Shown: positions 20,678 to 31,851 of the stretch, piece by piece
Numbering within the stretch: the first letter of the stretch is position 1
Layout: the number at the start of each line of letters is the position of its first letter
Source: Pezizomycotina sp. ARF18
Lineage: Eukaryota > Ascomycota
DNA length: 64,000 bases
NCBI GenBank assembly: GCA_002224055.1
Contig: AZLU01000127.1
Span: 42,727 to 106,726, forward strand
Reading direction: 5' to 3'
The notes under the pieces: model-generated
What the model saw: the letters and a program-made list of their open reading frames with translations, nothing else
Databases searched by the model: none
Told to the model about the DNA's origin: nothing
Position numbers and translations under genes: made by a program

Positions 20678-22352
20678 TTTAGCAAGCTGAACTCAAAGAG
20701 GTAATATGTAGAGGAGCTTAAGGTTGATTTCGAAGGAAGAAATTTGTAGACTTTGGTTTGTTGCTTTTGGAGTGCTTTGTTGTTCCGGAAGATTATACTG
20801 AAAGAAGGGAAATCGTCATGCTTATATGCTCCCCCCAGGTTCTAATAAAGTTCTTGTTTTCCTAACTACACGATCTGCCAGCTAGTTATTGGAAAGGGTT
20901 CGTACAGATGAACTCTCACTAGCTAGCTGGGAAGTTCCGTTCGAATCTGCTTCTCCGTACCTATAGGTATTACCAGGGTCGACGCGACTATCAAAGGATG
21001 CCCCCACGATGTTCATTTTCAACACATGCAATAGTGACATCAAAAGCCGGCGGGATGATTCGTGCGGTGAGTGCGATGCTATGTGTTTCCTTAAAACCAG
21101 CAGGTAAAGCAATCCTTTCGTCCTTGGCTTGACATCCTAGACATTCTGGTGTCGCTCGTTAGATAAAATCCAATGGAGGCGGAACCAAAGTAATCTGAAG
21201 ATCAAGCGTATTCCGCATCATTGGTACTCGAGTGTCTAATCGAGAGAGAGCAAGATTGGTTTGGTCCTTTTAATATGATTCAGCCAATGATACTAGACTT
21301 CCAGCTGATAGGTGATATCGCAAGGATCGGAGCGAGAACCCGTCCTCCAATAAAACGTTGGAAGGCTGTCACATTCCGGAAATATCGAGATCGGATAGGC
21401 AATGTTATAATGGTGTGTACTGTAACATATCGATGGAGAAGAAAGGAATGCATCCCAGACAATTCTCACGAGGATTTTCGGAAACCCACGCGGAACGTTA
21501 CCTCGCCACTGGCAAGCTCGGATAAAACCGTAGTTTATCCCTGTCTCCACGAAGCCAAGGCTGTACTGTCACGGTTTCCTTGTCCACAAAATTTTGTGCG
21601 TCGGAGCTGTATTTCTCAATCAAGAAGCTATTCGTGTTTTTATATCGAGAAACATTTCGAATAGGATACTCTATTCAGCTACAAGCGCTATACTAAAGAA
21701 TACGCCGTTTCTCCGCGTACCGGAGAACCTATACAATTAAAGAGGTTCTAAGCAAAGTAGAAGGTACGTTACGTATTTATAAGGAGGTTAAAGAAGGGTA
21801 CGCAGTCTGGTGATCCTGGATATTTTGTGAAGGTTAAATGGCCATTGGGTAAAGCCAAACCTGAAGATGGCCGAATCACTCTCTGCAAAGGTCTGCATGT
21901 TTTAGGCCTGCAATATCATATAATTTGTTGCTATGTGCACTGTGCATCCATCCTTTAACTATGTGTCTATTGTATATCTACTTGGGACTAAGAATCGATC
22001 AATTGGTCCATGATGAGTACGGTTCTTGGTACCTGGATCCAGAGCTATCGGTCGTATTGCAGTCACTGCGTTTCATTCGCCTTTTAGAATGGATCTTTCA
22101 CTGAATCCTCGTCGTCATCTTCGTAACAACCAAATTTACCGTCCCAAGGTTGCAAGGGGCAATCCTTTACGATGTTCTCTCGACACTTTACGATGTTCTC
22201 TCGACACTTTTCTATTGATTCCCCGAGATTTCGCCCCTCCGCTCTACTGGTGACTATCACATTTAAGGGAGATATTGTATCGTGGTGTCCGGGTTGAGGC
22301 GAATGAACCATAACTTAATGAGGGAAAATTAAAATATGATGATTAGACCTCA
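20678..22352. other. Intergenic stretch with a 21-bp tandem repeat
   Basis: No gene is supported. A 147-codon plus-strand frame at 21,221-21,664 starts without an ATG and shows no motif. A two-copy 21-bp repeat lies at 22,166-22,210. Confidence 0.4.
22166..22210. repeat. 21-bp tandem repeat, two copies
   Basis: The unit TTTACGATGTTCTCTCGACA+C occurs twice without change at 22,166-22,186 and 22,187-22,207, followed by TTT. It is in non-coding sequence. Confidence 0.8.
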
Positions 22353-22897
22353 CTATCGGCTTGCGTAACCGTTCAGAGCCTTTTGAAGCGCAGTCTGGAC
22401 GAGCAAAAATGTAGCCAGTGTCAAAATTCCCATGAGATGCCATTCTTGATCAGCTCTCCATAACGAAAGAATATCAGTCCAGTTACCGAAGAAAACAACC
22501 ATTCTTAAAGAACCGATATTCGTTAGAAGATACCACGTGCCGAATGCAAAGGCGTATGTAATGCAGTTGATGCGGTAGCTCTTTGTGGACGGCGCGTTGC
22601 AGTCCTTAGCTATCAAACTTATTTGGGTATCAGAATCGGCAGTACTCTCAATGCTATTTGGTGTTGTCGTAACTGTTGTCATAGCTTCAAGTTGGTCGTC
22701 ATGGTCCTCGATCTCATGGCTGAGATACTCGAGCTGCTTCTCCATGTAATGGATCCGCCGAATGATCTCCTCATATGGTCTATATATTTCCGGGTGACGA
22801 AGGTCCAGTTAGTATTCTCCTGCTAACTTCCACGAAGAGAGGAAGTAATAATAAACACTTACGAGGACCAAGCGCTAATTTCAGGACGAGAATTCAT
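22353..22897 (-). CDS. Coiled-coil two-helix membrane protein A
   Basis: Exon 1 (22,863-22,897) encodes MNSRPEISAWSS. An 83-nt intron (22,780-22,862; GTAAGT donor, TACTAAC branch, ATATAG acceptor) joins it in frame to PYEEIIRRIHYMEKQLEYL and SHEIEDHDDQLEAM, a short coiled coil. A serine/threonine-rich linker follows, then two hydrophobic helices: CITYAFAFGTWYLLTNIGSL and LMGILTLATFLLVQTAL, and a short basic end. About 153 residues, frame intact. It is the last of four tandem genes with the same plan (A-D). I know no family for them. Location in a membrane is inferred from the helices. Confidence 0.65.
22780..22862 (-). other. Intron of membrane protein gene A
   Basis: 83 nt with GTAAGT donor, a perfect TACTAAC branch site and ATATAG acceptor. 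Removing it gives one continuous frame. Confidence 0.85.
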
Positions 22898-23309
22898 GAT
22901 ACATCCACAGGGCTATCTCGATTAGATGTGGAGTATATAAAGAACTGTGAATCTTGGGAAGGGTTAAAAAAAAAAAAAGAGGAAATGGGCTATATTATAC
23001 AGTAGGGCCACGTATTTATATGCAGCTTCTACTAGGAAGCAACTCTGTTGTCTTGCTCGACTGCTCGTTCACATTATCAAAGTTCCAAAAATAAGATTGC
23101 AACGGGCATAGTAAATTATCAAAAATCCGTAGCTCCCATTTCTATTAAATTGCAAAGAATTCAAAATCTTAAAATGTAATGATATATCACGCTGCTTCAA
23201 CTATTGTCGGTACGGCTTGATTCAAGAATGTATTTCATGAAATCATTCTTGATATACTTTAGCTCCTTGTCCATTTCCAGCCCTTTCCTTCTTTAGCTGT
23301 ATAATCAGG

Positions 23310-23743
23310 CTATCCGCTTGGGTATCGATGATGCCGCATCCAAATAACCGGACAATAGAACCCCGCCATGAGAGCTATCAAAACTCTTCTAAAGCTTGGG
23401 TATACGTTCCCGATGAAGAGCATCTCCAAGCCACGCCATATGTGGGATATAGATACCTCAAAATCGCGGAAATCGAGAAAGCATAACCGGTCCATGTGTC
23501 GAGTCGCCGATACTTATCGGCTTCGAGCTTAGCGATCTTGCTAGTATACTCTTCTTCCTCCGAGAATTTATTGCCTTTCTGACCCTTCAAGTCACAGAGA
23601 GCATCGGTTCGGTAGTGAATATCGTCCGCCTGAGTAACGATGCTGGGAGAACTCATTGTACTGTCGTTCTCGTGATCGAAGAAATCTTCGTCATCGATTG
23701 AGTAGACAGAGGGGGGCCGGCTGGCACTAAGATTTTGGGACAT
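23310..23743 (-). CDS. Coiled-coil two-helix membrane protein B, one frame change
   Basis: The product starts MSQNLSASRPPSVYSIDDED (or 10 residues upstream, at 23,773). It continues through an acidic, serine-rich part to SEEEEYTSKIAKLEADKYRR and a first helix TGYAFSISAILRYLYP. The frame then changes near 23,420, and GLEMLFIGNVYPSFRRVL with IALMAGFYCPVIWM supplies the second helix up to the stop at 23,310. The YSIDDE motif near the N-terminus, the KIAKL segment before helix 1 and the RRVL segment before helix 2 recur in genes C and D. The frame change may be an assembly error or real damage. Function unknown. Confidence 0.5.
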
Positions 23744-24076
23744 GATCTTTGATGAGCTTCTCAACATAAGCACTGACAGATTACTGCGACAAGTTCAAAA
23801 TGGCATAGGAACCCGTAAGCCATATATGTATGTGACTGGTCACTTCTAACGAGGTCTAGTTTTATGAATGTGGTCTAAGGATTTGGGGACTATGAAATTT
23901 CTAGACCTAGGTTTTTCCGCGGCGAACGGCAAATTAAAGTTCCGCTTAGACTTCCATCATGATTACGAGTAAACTTTATAAGGAGAGCAACTGTAAACAC
24001 AATTTAGATCCTCGAAGATGGCAATAGAACGGCTGTTGCTCTATAGATCAGGGCAATAAACAAGGCCATGTCTAGC

Positions 24077-24632
24077 CTAGGTTGATGCCACTTCTTCAGT
24101 AGGAGGCCGTTCCTGAGCCTTTGATGTCCTAATCTCCAAAGTTTTCGTCTTTTCGACCTTAAGTCTCTTCAGCTCCTCGAGCGTGCCGGATGACATGAAC
24201 ACAGCTGGAGAAGCCATACGAAAAAGCCAAGAAACAGCCCCAAGAAAACTTTCCTCAAACGCGCAAATCTCTCCTCGGTGACGAATACGCGTACAATGGA
24301 AATGAGATCTGCCCTGAACAGTGACAGAAATAGAGAAGTCGGAAAGACAACGAGGCCCCAAATCATGATACGATTGCCGATTAATTTTGCGATTTTTTCA
24401 TCGTAGGAGTCGATCGGATCCACAGCATCTGATTTCGAAGATGGGGCTGGAGCGCTTGCTGACGACGATGTTTTTGAAGGATTCAGTGCGAGCTCGCATG
24501 CGTTTACTTTGGCTGCAAGTGCTTGAAGTTGTGCACGAATTTCGTCTAATTGAAGCTTTATATCGTTGGAGTCAACATTGACCTCATCATCGGTGGAGTA
24601 AGTTAGGGTGTACTTGGTCTCGTATTTGCCAT
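24077..24632 (-). CDS. Coiled-coil two-helix membrane protein C, frame changes
   Basis: It starts MANTRPSTP (24,632). After one frame change it reads LTYSTDDEVNVDSNDIKLQL and DEIRAQLQALAAKVNACELA, a clear coiled coil. An Ala/Ser/Pro linker follows, then SYDEKIAKLIGNRIMIWG, helix 1 (LVVFPTSLFLSLFRADL), RFARLRKVFLG and helix 2 (LFLGFFVWLL). A second frame change leads to a charged tail GTLEELKRLKVEKTKTLEI. It aligns with genes B and D at YSxDDE, at KIAK before helix 1 and at FPxSxxLS inside helix 1. Function unknown. Confidence 0.5.
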
Positions 24633-25055
24633 AATATTTTAGATAAGCTTCTGATCTTGCTCTTTTACAGCATATACTGGATTTAAAGGGAACTTTTGGA
24701 AAAATCCAGCAGAGACAACTTTCCAGAGGACGTTCTTATATGAACTTAGCTACTAGTATTGAGGCAGCGTGGCTATAATTAGGTCAACGATGGCTGAGCT
24801 TGATGTTGTGGAGAACTCTGATATTCACCTAGGAGCAGACTTATAGCAGCCTGGTTGATCAGACCACTTTCAGAATTATGACGTTGCGAAGATTATGAAG
24901 CGTGAAGGAGAAGACTCATATTTGGCTAGATTTCAAAGAACTAAGAACATGAACAATTGAAGAGAAATCTTTGAATTAAAACAGAAAGCATGCCCCTTCT
25001 TAACAGTCACTATCTTTTTAAAGACGGAGCTTTAAAACAAAAGAAAATGAAGAGT

Positions 25056-25699
25056 CTACGGCTTCAAGACATTACAAAATGAGTCGTTAGTACATTCGTT
25101 TTCTTCAAGCTCCTTCTTCGCTTTCTGCTTGGCGTCCTCGACGCCCAGTGCAATATTGCGTTCCTGTTGAAGTCGCGTGATATAATCGCTATCGTCGGAT
25201 GTCCATGCCAGTCCTCCCAAAGACCACATGAGAACCCCAATAGTAAGCACCCTTCTTCCTTTCTCCCAGCTATCCGCGTGAAAGAACGCATGTAGGCCGT
25301 CGCCGATCTGTGGCCCGAAGTACGATAAGATGAACGAGCAGGGAAAGACGAAGTAAGCCCAGCCTCTGAAGAAACTTCTGCGATGATCGCAAGCTTTGTT
25401 TATTTGGAAATCTAATGTCTCCACTGATGAAAGCGTACTCCGGATGTCGGCTGTGGCAGATTATATGTTTCTACCTGATCACCCTTAACGAGTCCATGTA
25501 GGGGTCTTTTGGCCATTACTGCCCGGTGGACGTCTGCTATAGTATCGACTTGCACCATCAGCGTCTGTATTTGCTTCTTAACATCCTCTAGCTGCTGAGC
25601 GCTATCGTAGATATTCAAGGAAGTGTCGTCTTCAATAGAGTAGGACGAAAGCACACTAGGACTTCGGATCGATCCGGCGGACGGATTGCTGCTTGACAT
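25056..25699 (-). CDS. Coiled-coil two-helix membrane protein D
   Basis: Exon 1 encodes MSSSNPSAGSIRSPSVLSSY followed by SIEDDTSLNIYDSAQQLED and VKKQIQTLMVQVDTIADVH, a coiled coil. An intron of about 60 nt near 25,420-25,480 (GTGATC donor, ATCAG acceptor) gives a continuous frame to VETLDFQINKACDHRRSFF. Then come helix 1 (GWAYFVFPCSFILSYFGP), WEKGRRVLTIGV and helix 2 (LMWSLGGLAW), with a charged C-terminal coil YITRLQQERNIALGVEDAKQ. This is the first and most complete of the four tandem genes. The donor is not canonical GTAAGT-like, so the exact junction is uncertain. Function unknown. Confidence 0.6.
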
Positions 25700-25822
25700 G
25701 ATACTGCTTATTTTGAAGGAATTTCAAAGTTATACTCTGTGGATCTATCTTTAATAGAGCGCGAGATCGAGGAGTAAGAGCTATATATAGACATCATGTC
25801 CGCCAGGGGTTATTAGAAGGGT

Positions 25823-25855
25823 ACCATGCGAGAGAAGCGAATGCTCTCGCATGGT
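25823..25855. repeat. 12-bp perfect inverted repeat (hairpin)
   Basis: ACCATGCGAGAG, a 9-base spacer and CTCTCGCATGGT form a perfect 12-bp stem. It lies about 125 bp upstream of gene D, outside any coding frame. It could be an operator-like site, a structured RNA end or an element scar. Confidence 0.75.
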
Positions 25856-26756
25856 GGGTTCTAGACTCACGGCAGAGAATCGCAAAAGATAGTTAGGTTT
25901 ATACCTTTTAACATTGGAATTGCCCATACGACGAAAAGACCTTCTCGACATCAAAGTTCAGGATAGCCCTGGCTAGACGGAACTCTCTCATCTTGCTCGC
26001 ACAGTAAAGGCTACTACCTGCCGTCAAAGATCTTGACGTTAATATACTGGTACTGAGCTCTAGACTCTACAAATAAAATAAGGCCCCATGGGTGGATGCA
26101 GGATTTACAACAAAAGGGCTACTGGTTCTCTGAAAAAGGTTGCCGCTCGCTCTTCCTGATTCTCCACCTTTAATGTTCATAGAAGTCCATAGAATCCAAT
26201 CCTTCATCGTGGGTACTGAGGAGATAACAAAAACTCCCATCACTGAAATTGTATGAGGCTTTGATATTAGTACTCTGCGGTATTTAGCCATAACCTCACG
26301 TGGCTAAGTCTTAGCGAATCAGGACCCCGTTGCCGCCCCCAGATGTGGGGTTCATCATTGGCTTCGGGAAGTCCCGACTGTAACGGTAAAGGAGCTTTCA
26401 AGTTCAGTGCACCGATGATACCTGAGCGGTGAAAATGTACTCATTTCGAGCCCCAATGGATTCATCACAAAATAGTGCTCCAAAGGCATTCAGCCAATAG
26501 GTCGATCGCCCACAACACCCTTCCGGACCGTTATTCCTACTAGTACACAAAGTTCTACAGAGCCTCAGCGGGGTATAGACTCAAAGTACTTGATAGAGGC
26601 TCTTTCGTTGTGTGGATAAGAAATGATTCTCAGTGGATATAAAGCGGTTGCGCACGCCAACGCTTTATATCTTCGCTGTACGACAAAGATATCCCTTATT
26701 TTAGTGTGCTTATTTAGTGTATTCTCAAACTAAGTATCAGGAAGAAATTTAGAAGT
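25856..26756. other. Intergenic region upstream of the HET gene
   Basis: No gene is supported. A minus-strand frame at 26,067-26,291 (hydrophobic patch MGVFVISSV) lacks clear features. ATATAAAG at 26,638 and TATATC at 26,667 could serve the HET gene start at 26,757. Confidence 0.35.
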
Positions 26757-29700
26757 ATGGATCATCTCCCTGAACCTAGCGGTCTTTCTTCATCCCGCTG
26801 GAAAGTACCATTTCTGTACCGCGCGGAGTTCGAATACGACGGTAGAGGCTTCAACGATTTGAAGAATTTCCCAGCAAGCATGGGTTCAAGTACTCGAAGA
26901 GGTTGCGAGACGATCCCGAGCATTCCACGGAGGATCATGCTGCCTTCATTCAATCCTGGCTATACTTTGGCGTTCTATCAGAATTCTCAGGGAACAAAAT
27001 CGATGCGTCGCTTTTTCAGCGTTACGAGACCAACGACGGAGGTGAGGAAACCGAGATATTGTCGTCGCTCCCGCTGAAGGATTTGAATATATTGCTTCGT
27101 GGAATTCAACATGAGGACCCTGACGATGACGTGAACGAAGAGCCGGAGGGGTTTGATAGACAAGGAGATTGGAAGAACGTATCATACTTATTAGACTATG
27201 CGGAGGGCGCTTTGAGAGATCGACAAGAGGGAGCCGTGGGCGACGCAAGCACCCGTGCCGGTTATCCTGCTTTCCGTCAAGGTACTGCTGGATACGCTAT
27301 GAATGACATTCATGGGGTCTGAAGGGGTAACTCCGATCGGTCAGGGCTTACCGGATCGGCGGTCACCGTTTCGGAGATACGCCGCGTTATGCTGGACAAC
27401 GACTGGTGTGCCTTCCAAATCGCCTTTATATTGAACAAATTCAACTCGCCGCTTGCGTGCTACACCGCCCAAATGCGCAGGTTCAACCGGACTGGCATTT
27501 CCCATGAGGGATGTTCTGAGGACGCTTGCATCGCGTTTAATACCGACCCGCTTACGTACGAAACGCGCCACGCTGAAGATAATTGCAAATGCGAATATAT
27601 ATCCGTGCCGTTAGAGGACGTGAAGAAGGCCATCAGTGAAGGGAACATCCCGCTTATGTCGGTGAATAGATCCGGTCGGAGCGGTACGATCACGTCGCTG
27701 AGGTCAAATCGGCGACGGCGACGGATACGTACGTCGCGTTCTCGCACGTGTGGTCCGACGGTCTGGGTAATGTTTCCGGCAATGCACTGCCTAGATGTCA
27801 GTGAGAAAGGTTAGATGGATACATGCGTAAAATTTCTCCTTTAGCTCATTCGCCTGGAGCGGGATACCGGGGCGGAGTTGACCTGATCAGGGTCACCAAT
27901 GCGACGAGGACGAACCTTTTTTGGTTGGACACGTTGTGTATCCCGGCTCACAGCGAGGACCCGGAGGAGAAATTATTAAAAAGGAAAGCCATAAATAGCA
28001 TCGCACCAACCTTCGCCGGGGCAAACCGAGTAATTATCCTCGATAAGGAACTAGAGAGAAATTTCCGTGTCGATGAAGCAGATTGGACCGAAGCTGCGAT
28101 CCGGTTACTCTTCTCGTCGTGGGTTGGTCGATGCTGGACCGTCGAAGAAGGTGCTATCAGTCGCGCTTGCCAGGTAGAATGTTCTGGCGGATATTTCGAT
28201 CCTAACGCCAACCCGAAGGACACCGACTTCTACACGTACGCGATGCGGCGCCCTACTTACGGTCTTGCCGCGACCGAGTTCGTTGGAAAGCTTGGGTCTT
28301 GGTTACGTACGAGTCAGACGGCCCGTCATGAGATAACATTTCTTAGGCGCGCTCGCCGCTCATTGAACATGACGCTCGAGAAAGCGATCGGCGACGCATT
28401 CTTCTTTGAATGGAAATCTGAGAGCATTCCATCGGTATTGGACGATAATCTCCAGGAGGACGAAGTTATGGATCATTTCGTAGCTTGTTGGAACAATCTC
28501 GCCAGGCGACAAACGTCTAGGTCGGAGGACCGTTTGATGATCCTTTCAAACCTAGTCGATCTTAATGCTTTTAAGATAATGGCCGCGCCTGTGCCATGAT
28601 GACATTGCTGAGAGCACTGCCAGGAGTGCCACTGTCGTTGTTTTACAATCCGGAAAATAATGTGAAGAAGACCATTGAGAACGCAGATGGTCCAGAAATC
28701 GTGGAAGATGAGTACAACCGATGGTTACCACTTTATCCAAGCAGTGAATACCGGCTGCCAACGGCTCATACTTGGGGTGGGATGGAGAGTTCCTTCAGGT
28801 AAAAAGCCGTTTGGAGAATGTAACTGCGTTTGTCGTGAGCGACGTCAGCTCTATCCTGGTGAACGGCCAGGATGATATAGCAGAGTTCTGGACGCCAGCG
28901 CCGAGATTTCTCCGATGCCTGTCCAAATACAAGGTGGAGTTTATCCGCCACGGCAGGCAGCCTTTATACAAGCCTGGAAACATGACCGTCGCGCTCATAA
29001 TCGATAGAGATGATTTTAGGCAAGAACAACACCAGACCGGCGCGGATGCGATCAATGAGCTTCGTGGTGCCCTTTTGTTAGTCGAGAATGCTTCTGTCGA
29101 GAAGATACAAAATGGGCACTATACCCTTATTACGGGAGTATTCGATTGCGCCATACGTGTCACCGAGACAAAGGTGGACAAGAAAAGGTGGAGCATTCCG
29201 AGGATTACTTGAAGCTGAGGGAATACAAGAGTGTAGATGCATGGAGCCTGAAAATCCGCCACAGTAGGTCCATTACTTCTATTGTCCCACAGTCCTTTTC
29301 TAGCCGAGCTCGATGAGCCAATTCGTTACACTCTAGACTGTCCTGAGACAGCTCGCGTTCAACCCGCGTCACGACTATCGAGTTTGGTATGTTCACATTC
29401 GCAGCCGTTACGGTCGGCACAGCCCCATTCGCTATCGGCACCATATCCACGCCGTGGATATTCGTCGCTATCTGCTGGAAGACCTTTCGCGCCGTCCCAG
29501 GTGCAGTAAAAGCCGCTATTGGGCTGTGGTGGGCAGTCCGTATCGGCAGCGTCGCGCTGGCTGATAGCATCATGTATTGGGACGCCCTTCAGATTGCCGT
29601 TACCGTTGTCTACTGGCGGACTAAGCAGGCTGCGGCTCCCCATTGTCAAAACTCGATACCGCATTTGTTGCGCTTGCCATGTTCGGCCATACTGGATTGA

Positions 29701-29891
29701 TAGTCACGGTGTGGCTGTACAAGAAGTTCGTCGCGCCGAAAATGTTTGTAGAATGGCTGGCTAGCTTTAGACCGGATCCTCCGACGAAAGAGGAGTTAGT
29801 ATGGTCCATCAGGGTAAAGAAGTTGCTCCGGTGGGAGCCAGCCGGCTGGACTGGTTGCTGTCGAAATTTGACGGGGAAAGTTAATACGTAG
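26757..29891 (+). pseudogene. HET-domain (heterokaryon incompatibility) protein, frame-disrupted
   Basis: From MDHLPEPSGLSSSRWKVPF the reading passes, after one frame change near 26,880, to SEFSGNKIDASLFQRYET. An in-frame 63-nt intron (27,282-27,344) removes a TGA. Near 27,720 the hallmark TYVAFSHVWSDGLGN appears, then an intron at about 27,796-27,841, then TNATRTNLFWLDTLCIP, FAGANRVIILDKELERNF and SSWVGRCWTVEEGAI. These are HET-domain motifs in order. A helical part follows (RSEDRLMILSNLVDLNAF, LPGVPLSLFYNP, WTPAPRFLRCLSKYKVEF, LITGVFDCAIRVTE), and the end holds hydrophobic segments such as FVALAMFGHTGLIVTVWLY. HET proteins trigger cell death on contact between unlike strains. Three or more frame changes occur in this copy. 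Confidence 0.75.
27282..27344 (+). other. Intron of the HET gene
   Basis: 63 nt, GTACTG donor and GGTCAG acceptor, with an AATGACAT branch-like site. It contains the only in-frame TGA of this part of the gene, so splicing keeps the frame open. Confidence 0.6.
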
Positions 29892-30317
29892 GAGATGCGG
29901 GAGCGCTAGATCATGAGCATCTACATTTCACCGTAGAATTTTTTTTCGGGAGCACATGCACGAAGATACGGGTGCCAAAACAGGTTTTCCAGAGAAATTG
30001 TGCCCATCTATTTGCTCTGTTTATCGTTATGCATTTATGAACTTGGTGACGCTAGATCGCTTGTAAATGACGATAATTTTATCAATTATCATGCTTTTAT
30101 GTGAAACTTGGATCAACAATTCTACTTAAGTATTTCTTCTCTAAATAAACGTTCCCCCTTTTCTATCCAAAAGGCCGTTTAATACGTAGGTTTGCAAAGA
30201 GCGAGAGTTGAGTATCTCGGTGATACTGAGTATCTCGGTGATACTATGCTATCTACGTCAACCTCTCTGAATCCTGCTCTGATCGCAGAATCATTCTGAG
30301 AAGTCGCTCGTGCCTAT
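29892..30317. other. Intergenic region with an 18-bp tandem repeat
   Basis: No coding sequence is supported. An 18-bp unit is duplicated at 30,210-30,245. Confidence 0.4.
30210..30245. repeat. 18-bp tandem repeat, two copies
   Basis: GAGTATCTCGGTGATACT occurs twice in direct tandem without change. Each unit is itself partly palindromic (AGTATC/GATACT). Confidence 0.8.
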
Positions 30318-30690
30318 CTAACAGATGAAGTGCGCAAAGTGCTCTTGGGTATCGCCCATTGGCCCCAACTGCCATTGGTGGGGACGAACGCGACATTGGA
30401 CGCCGTTCAAATAATAATCCAGCTCTGCAATATAGAGAGGTTCTTCATGAGTCCCAGGGTCGTGCTCATGCAGATACTTGAAAAAGGCATTTAAATGCTT
30501 CCTCGCCATCTCTAGCACGCCTTCCCACTTCCCCTGTGGTGTGCCTGCCAAATTTTCCTCCGAGAAAGAGACGATGTTAGTCAGAAACCTACAATAGTGG
30601 CAGTCCTCCTCAACGACATACCAGTGGTATTTATCATGGGAGGTTCGTAATCTGTCGTGACAGACAGTAGAATTTGATAGATGTTAAGCG
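30318..30690 (-). CDS. Unidentified protein, C-terminal exon
   Basis: On the minus strand a frame stays open for about 120 codons up to a stop at 30,318. It reads HDKYHWYVVEEDCHYCRFL, TNIVSFSEENLAGTPQGKW, VLEMARKHLNAFFKYLHEHD, EEPLYIAELDYYLNGVQC and ends GDTQEHFAHFIC. Composition and segment character (Trp, Cys, aromatic residues, no low complexity) look like real protein. The upper half has no ATG, so it is probably the last exon of a spliced gene or a fragment. I do not recognise the family. Confidence 0.45.
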
Positions 30691-31851
30691 TTCACAGGGC
30701 CATTTACGTCCACACCCTAGGTCTCTGAAGATAAAGGTTCGCGCTATGTCGTGCCAGCTCACTTCACCCATTGGGCAAGCCAGGTCTAGCTCCCATTCCC
30801 TACACATACTTAGTTATAAAAGGCCGCTATTTTAGTACGTCTTCTTAGGAGAGCTGTGGCGGTCTACAGCCAATACTTTTTTTTTTCCGAGTTTGAGATG
30901 TGTAGTTGCGGTGTGGGTTGTCTTATGCAAGATCTTTGTAACCAAGTCCTCTAAAATCGTCCAATCTTTGTATTCGAATAGATTCAACCGGGTATACACA
31001 CCGACTGTAGCTTTCACTCTTATTTCTGCTGAGGGATGGAGTTGAGAGCCCAAGCTACTATGTCGCCAATCCTCGTCCTCATTCTCACAATCCGAATGAT
31101 GTGTCTGAGGTCATTGCAATTGAAATTCATATTCTTCAAAGAGTCTAATGTCATCAAGTGGCATAAGCTGGAACATGATTTATGAATTTTTTAAAGACAT
31201 TGGACCCCCATTGGAATAGTTTTTGGATCATCAATATCAGTGAATTTCCTTTCCAGAAAGCAGTTTTTAAGCTTAAAATGCTACTTCTCAAGAGGTAGTA
31301 CTTACATTAGGTAGTATGATTTAGTTTGTAAAAAAGTCTAGCTCGTCACGGTCCCCCAACGCTTCCACTCGTTTTGAGCTTGATGTATAAAGCAGTACCA
31401 AAGCGTTTAATATACTCATTCAACCTTGGAAATCACTCAGACTTCATCAAAAGCCTGAGCGAAGATGTAACAGGGATAAAGCTTAATGCTTATAATAAGT
31501 TGGAAAGGAAGGGAATAATTTCGAACTTCGAGCAATTTTACAGCTGATAAAACCTGAAATCCGTAAACCGTCTAGGCTAGTAAGTACAGACTGATGATTA
31601 AACGGTTAGTCGGCGGAATGATGCATGAGCTCGCAATTTCTAATCGGTTCATCGGCAGCTTCGGCTTTTGGCAACCACCGGTGACCTGTGTATTGACGTC
31701 ATCTTGTGACTAATTATCTGTATTAAACGCATTTTTACGCTAACTTTTAATGCTAAAACTAACATCAACCTCTTGCTGCGGCAGAATCTGTCAATAATAC
31801 TATCAACAGAGGGAGATAGGATCAAGGATCGCTCAACCCGAAGATACGGAT
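30691..31851. other. Intergenic stretch, no supported gene
   Basis: It may hold the upstream exons of the 30.3-30.7 kb minus-strand gene, but I cannot define them. The minus-strand frame at 30,832-31,053 lacks recognisable features. The part 31,140-31,600 is AT-rich. Confidence 0.35.

Noticed and set aside
21221-21664. 147-codon plus-strand frame
   Set aside because: It starts without ATG, shows no motif or periodic composition and has no splice or promoter context.
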